NCBI GenBank assembly: GCA_965248135.1
Contig: CBDFIN010000001.1
Location: 1 to 25,639 of the forward strand
DNA from: SZUA-100 sp965248135
GTDB lineage: Bacteria; Pseudomonadota; Alphaproteobacteria; Rhizobiales; Rhizobiaceae
Length of the DNA: 25,639 nt
Reading direction: 5' to 3'
Position numbers and translations under genes: made by a program. The notes below the pieces were generated by a model. The model was not told the DNA's origin and searched no databases. It was given only the letters and a program-made list of their open reading frames with translations. The first letter of the stretch is position 1. Each line of letters starts with the position of its first letter. This document shows, one piece after another, positions 24,401-25,639 of the stretch.

Positions 24401-25151
24401 CCAGATCGATCACACCATCATTGAACTGAATGCACTCCATATCCCATAAAATATCAGGTTCGCCGGAGGCGATATTCCACACCACGGTTCCCGTGCCATC
24501 CTCGGTCTTGTCCCAGTTATAGTCGCTGGAATTGCCATCGACAACAAAGATGTCTTTGTCCGTGGTGCCGTGAACAAACTCTGTCCCGGGCTTGTCATAG
24601 ATCAAATTGGCATCATGCCCATCTGAAGGATCTTGATAGGAACAGGGTTGCTGGGCCAGATCAATCAGACTGTCGGTGAACTGAATGTTCTCCACATCAC
24701 AAAGAATGTCAGGTCCGCCAGAGGCAATATTCCAGACCACGGTTCCCGTGCCATCCTCGGTCTTGTCCCAGTTATAGTCGCTGGAATTGCCGTCGATGAT
24801 AAAAGTATCCTTGCCGGCGGTGCCGTGAACATACTGTGTTCCCGTCTCATTATGGATCTTGTTGGCATCAGGCTCATTCGGCACCTCATCGATTTCGTTG
24901 ACGAACGAGAAGGTGCCATCATTATTGGCCGTAACATAGCCATCGGAAAAGGCGATATAATCGATGTTCAACAAAATGTCAGGTTCTTTGGTATCATTGT
25001 TCCACACAACAATACCGGTACCGTCATCGGTCTTGGACCAGCTGTAGTTCATCGAATTTCCGGAGATGACGAATATGTTGGAAACATCAGGGTCCTCTAA
25101 GCCGTTGACGTATTGGGTGCCATTGATATCAAGAACTTTATTCGTGCTCAT
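21441..25151 (-). CDS. Large secreted repeat protein: RTX-type repeats, SdrD B-like modules, GDPH (VWD/DUF1521-like) domain, Ca-binding tail
   Basis: Acidic 1,236-aa protein. The ATG at 25151 is chosen because GGAG lies 7 nt upstream; a TTG at 25172 is further back. It has no Sec signal peptide. Domains in order: four ~82-aa repeats (about residues 10-340) of the form GTQYVHGT..KDTFIIDG, YNWDKTEDGTGTVVWN, DILxDVExIQFTD, as found near RTX regions; four SdrD B-like modules starting about 349, 470, 593 and 714 (SxLGDxVWLDANxNGxQDxGE ... GTYSVGVVAPDGF); a domain from about 832 with WGDPHFVGADGGKFDVHGEH; a C-terminal part from about 1036 with Asp-rich calcium loops (LDLNGDGEIGV, DIDADGKLDNIEWFDGSGDG, LDENDDGVLNGEEL). 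This fits a type I-secreted surface adhesin, but no T1SS genes are in the window. Truncated IS630 copy 2 lies about 40 bp after its stop. Confidence 0.82.
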   Translation of the reverse strand: MSTNKVLDINGTQYVNGLEDPDVSNIFVISGNSMNYSWSKTDDGTGIVVWNNDTKEPDILLNIDYIAFSDGYVTANNDGTFSFVNEIDEVPNEPDANKIHNETGTQYVHGTAGKDTFIIDGNSSDYNWDKTEDGTGTVVWNIASGGPDILCDVENIQFTDSLIDLAQQPCSYQDPSDGHDANLIYDKPGTEFVHGTTDKDIFVVDGNSSDYNWDKTEDGTGTVVWNIASGEPDILWDMECIQFNDGVIDLASQPSSHQDPSGGDDANLIYNEAGTQFINGTTDKDTFVINGKQEEYNWNPTEDGTGTVIWNVATGEHDILWGVECIKFTDNTIELAETPHYCLPGTENNSSIGDRVWLDANGNGVQDAGENGLENVTVQLKNENGTVVSTQQTDVSGNYLFDNLAAGTYSIGVVAPNGFEFTTMDANGNSVDGSDSDINATTGMSANVVLGENEHNTTIDAGLVPETADPKSALGDRVWLDANNNGLQETGEAGVSGVTVQLKDANGAVISTQQTDANGDYLFTNLEAGTYSVGVVAPDGFDFTGQDALNNGIDTLDSDINVTTGMSQNVVLGENETNLTIDAGLVEEPGPKNSLGDYIWLDENKNGIQEAGEAGIGGVSVQLKDQNGMVLENTVTAADGSYQFDNLDDGTYSVGVVAPDGFDFTGQDALNNGIDILDSDIDATTGMSHQVSLAGGENDPTIDGGLVEIPVATSSLGDKVWFDANKNGVQDADEMGVGDITVQLKDGDNNVLDSQVTAVDGSYLFDNLEAGDYSVGFVAPDGAQFTEQNAFGNNADTIDSDVNVTTGMTDVITLGENEQNLTVDAGLLGPIVHADGTIWGDPHFVGADGGKFDVHGEHGKYYNILSDSGLQVNARFGNWGNNGATIMSEFGLVVDGEEIAFNRAGQLYIDGETTSKDGSYLDGSVVKKGNSVTVSTDEYDITMYIKSGSIGTYLNFDFASDNVAADGVLPHGIWGQTADGDGIARNGDTGASAQGGGAIEDADGNITARGDKQAYKIYEVDGLFDTTFAHHNINLRTPIALDLNGDGEIGVTGETSSHEKDANAEIGQTVEFDIDADGKLDNIEWFDGSGDGILIDNRDGNAATDMDGSRLFGDEGGKYANGYDKLAALDENDDGVLNGEELVGLELWVDDGDAIVEEGEIQTLDDHDIVEISTQMEIHHDKEGRELMQSSAKTSDGEKILSEDVWFAGQGQSINDEVEAIELTVDPALEQQVESA
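22660..24115. repeat. Four tandem SdrD B-like modules (~365 bp each)
   Basis: Module starts (on the - strand) lie near 24105, 23740, 23372 and 23008, a period of about 121-123 codons. Modules 2 and 3 share the protein segment VGVVAPDGFDFTGQDALNNG and nearly identical DNA over it, while modules 1 and 4 are more diverged, so 2 and 3 are the latest duplicates. Confidence 0.85.
24481..24791. repeat. Near-perfect internal direct repeat in the adhesin gene
   Basis: A 56-bp stretch at 24481-24536 recurs without mismatch at 24736-24791, 255 bp (85 codons) away, within repeat units 3 and 2 of the N-terminal region. It codes for the NSSDYNWDKTEDGTGTVVWN segment. This indicates recent duplication or gene conversion. 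Confidence 0.85.
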
Positions 25152-25639
25152 GGTAGACTCCAGATTGAACAAGATAAGCGGTCAGCTAGACCAGCATGAA
25201 ATATTCGGTAGTGTTTCAATAGGCTGAATTATCTAAAGAATTGGGAACTTATTCATTAAAATTCTAGCTTGTTCACAGTGATGCAACCATCGAAATTAGC
25301 CTTTCCGGCCGAGCCTGCCCGGGATGACAGATTTGAAATCGGCGCACCGGCGCCATAGGTGATCTGATCAATTGGAGATTCACATGACAAGATATTTATT
25401 AAAATTATCAAAGAATTATCAGGATTCAACTCAATTTTAGGTTGACAGGAATTTGGTTGGAAGCCATGGCGATCTCCGAAAAAACGGCATCAATCCATCG
25501 CCCAAATCCGGCCAAAACGAACTTGACGACACATGTTAACCCTAACGCGTGGAAGTCAGATTTTCGACAAATACACCGTAATACCAGGCCGCGATGTTAA
25601 TAGTTGATTAGCATTTGGCCGATTTTTCGTCGGGCGATG
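25152..25639. other. Intergenic region upstream of the adhesin gene
   Basis: This 488-bp stretch has no long ORF. It must hold the promoter of the adhesin gene (- strand), but no convincing -35/-10 pair was found. On the + strand a short ORF of 18 codons (25384-25440) begins with ATG preceded by GGAG at 6 nt. A 44-codon ORF follows (25466-25600). Neither resembles a known protein. Confidence 0.4.

Noticed and set aside
25466..25600. 44-codon ORF near the right edge
   Set aside because: Composition is unremarkable, the ribosome-binding site is poorly spaced and no family is recognised.

Overview
The window looks like an accessory, insertion-sequence-rich part of an alphaproteobacterial chromosome or large replicon. 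This rests on protein style (DUF938 methyltransferase, BP26-like SIMPL protein, LysE/RhtB exporter, feruloyl-CoA synthase) and on moderate GC with alphaproteobacterial codon use. No rRNA, tRNA or CRISPR array was seen, and the genus cannot be fixed from sequence alone.

Left part (1-7.7 kb) is mostly ordinary metabolism on the + strand: the 3' end of a feruloyl-CoA synthase-type ligase, an SDR oxidoreductase tightly followed by a YjbQ-family gene, a LysE-family exporter, a DUF938 methyltransferase, a small secreted cationic protein, and a SIMPL-domain periplasmic protein on the - strand. Between these genes sit short palindromes of three sequence types (A, B, C). All have CTAGTGG/CCACTAG ends and several are paired through a conserved linker. 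One of them supplies the stop codon of the YjbQ gene. An IS630-type element (4.9-6.1 kb) lies right next to one pair.

Middle part (7.9-16.9 kb) is a pile-up of mobile DNA: a complete IS630-type element with matching terminal repeats, broken pieces of IS982-, IS481- and IS66-type transposases, two ISAs1-type elements and one intact IS1380-type element. Both ISAs1 elements carry perfect 10-bp target duplications. Removing them in silico rebuilds, in frame, two adjacent - strand genes: a ~596-aa multi-pass membrane protein with a C-terminal soluble Rossmann/TIR-like domain, and a ~125-aa protein whose 5' end is probably cut by the IS1380 element. An unrecognised coiled-coil protein gene lies at 9.7-10.4 kb.

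Right part (16.9-25.6 kb) holds a - strand pair of conserved-looking genes (a LysR-type-HTH regulator followed by a possible GNAT-like protein), another A-B palindrome pair, a small orphan ORF followed by a clear terminator, a fused scar of an IS256 and an IS630 element, and a 1,236-aa acidic protein. That protein has four RTX-associated-type repeats, four SdrD B-like modules, a VWD/DUF1521-like GDPH domain and an Asp-rich calcium-binding tail. It looks like a type I-secreted adhesin, and its GDPH site suggests possible calcium-driven self-cleavage.

The best candidates for something undescribed are the CTAGTGG modular palindromes, the GDPH-containing adhesin, and the IS-disrupted membrane/TIR-like gene pair.
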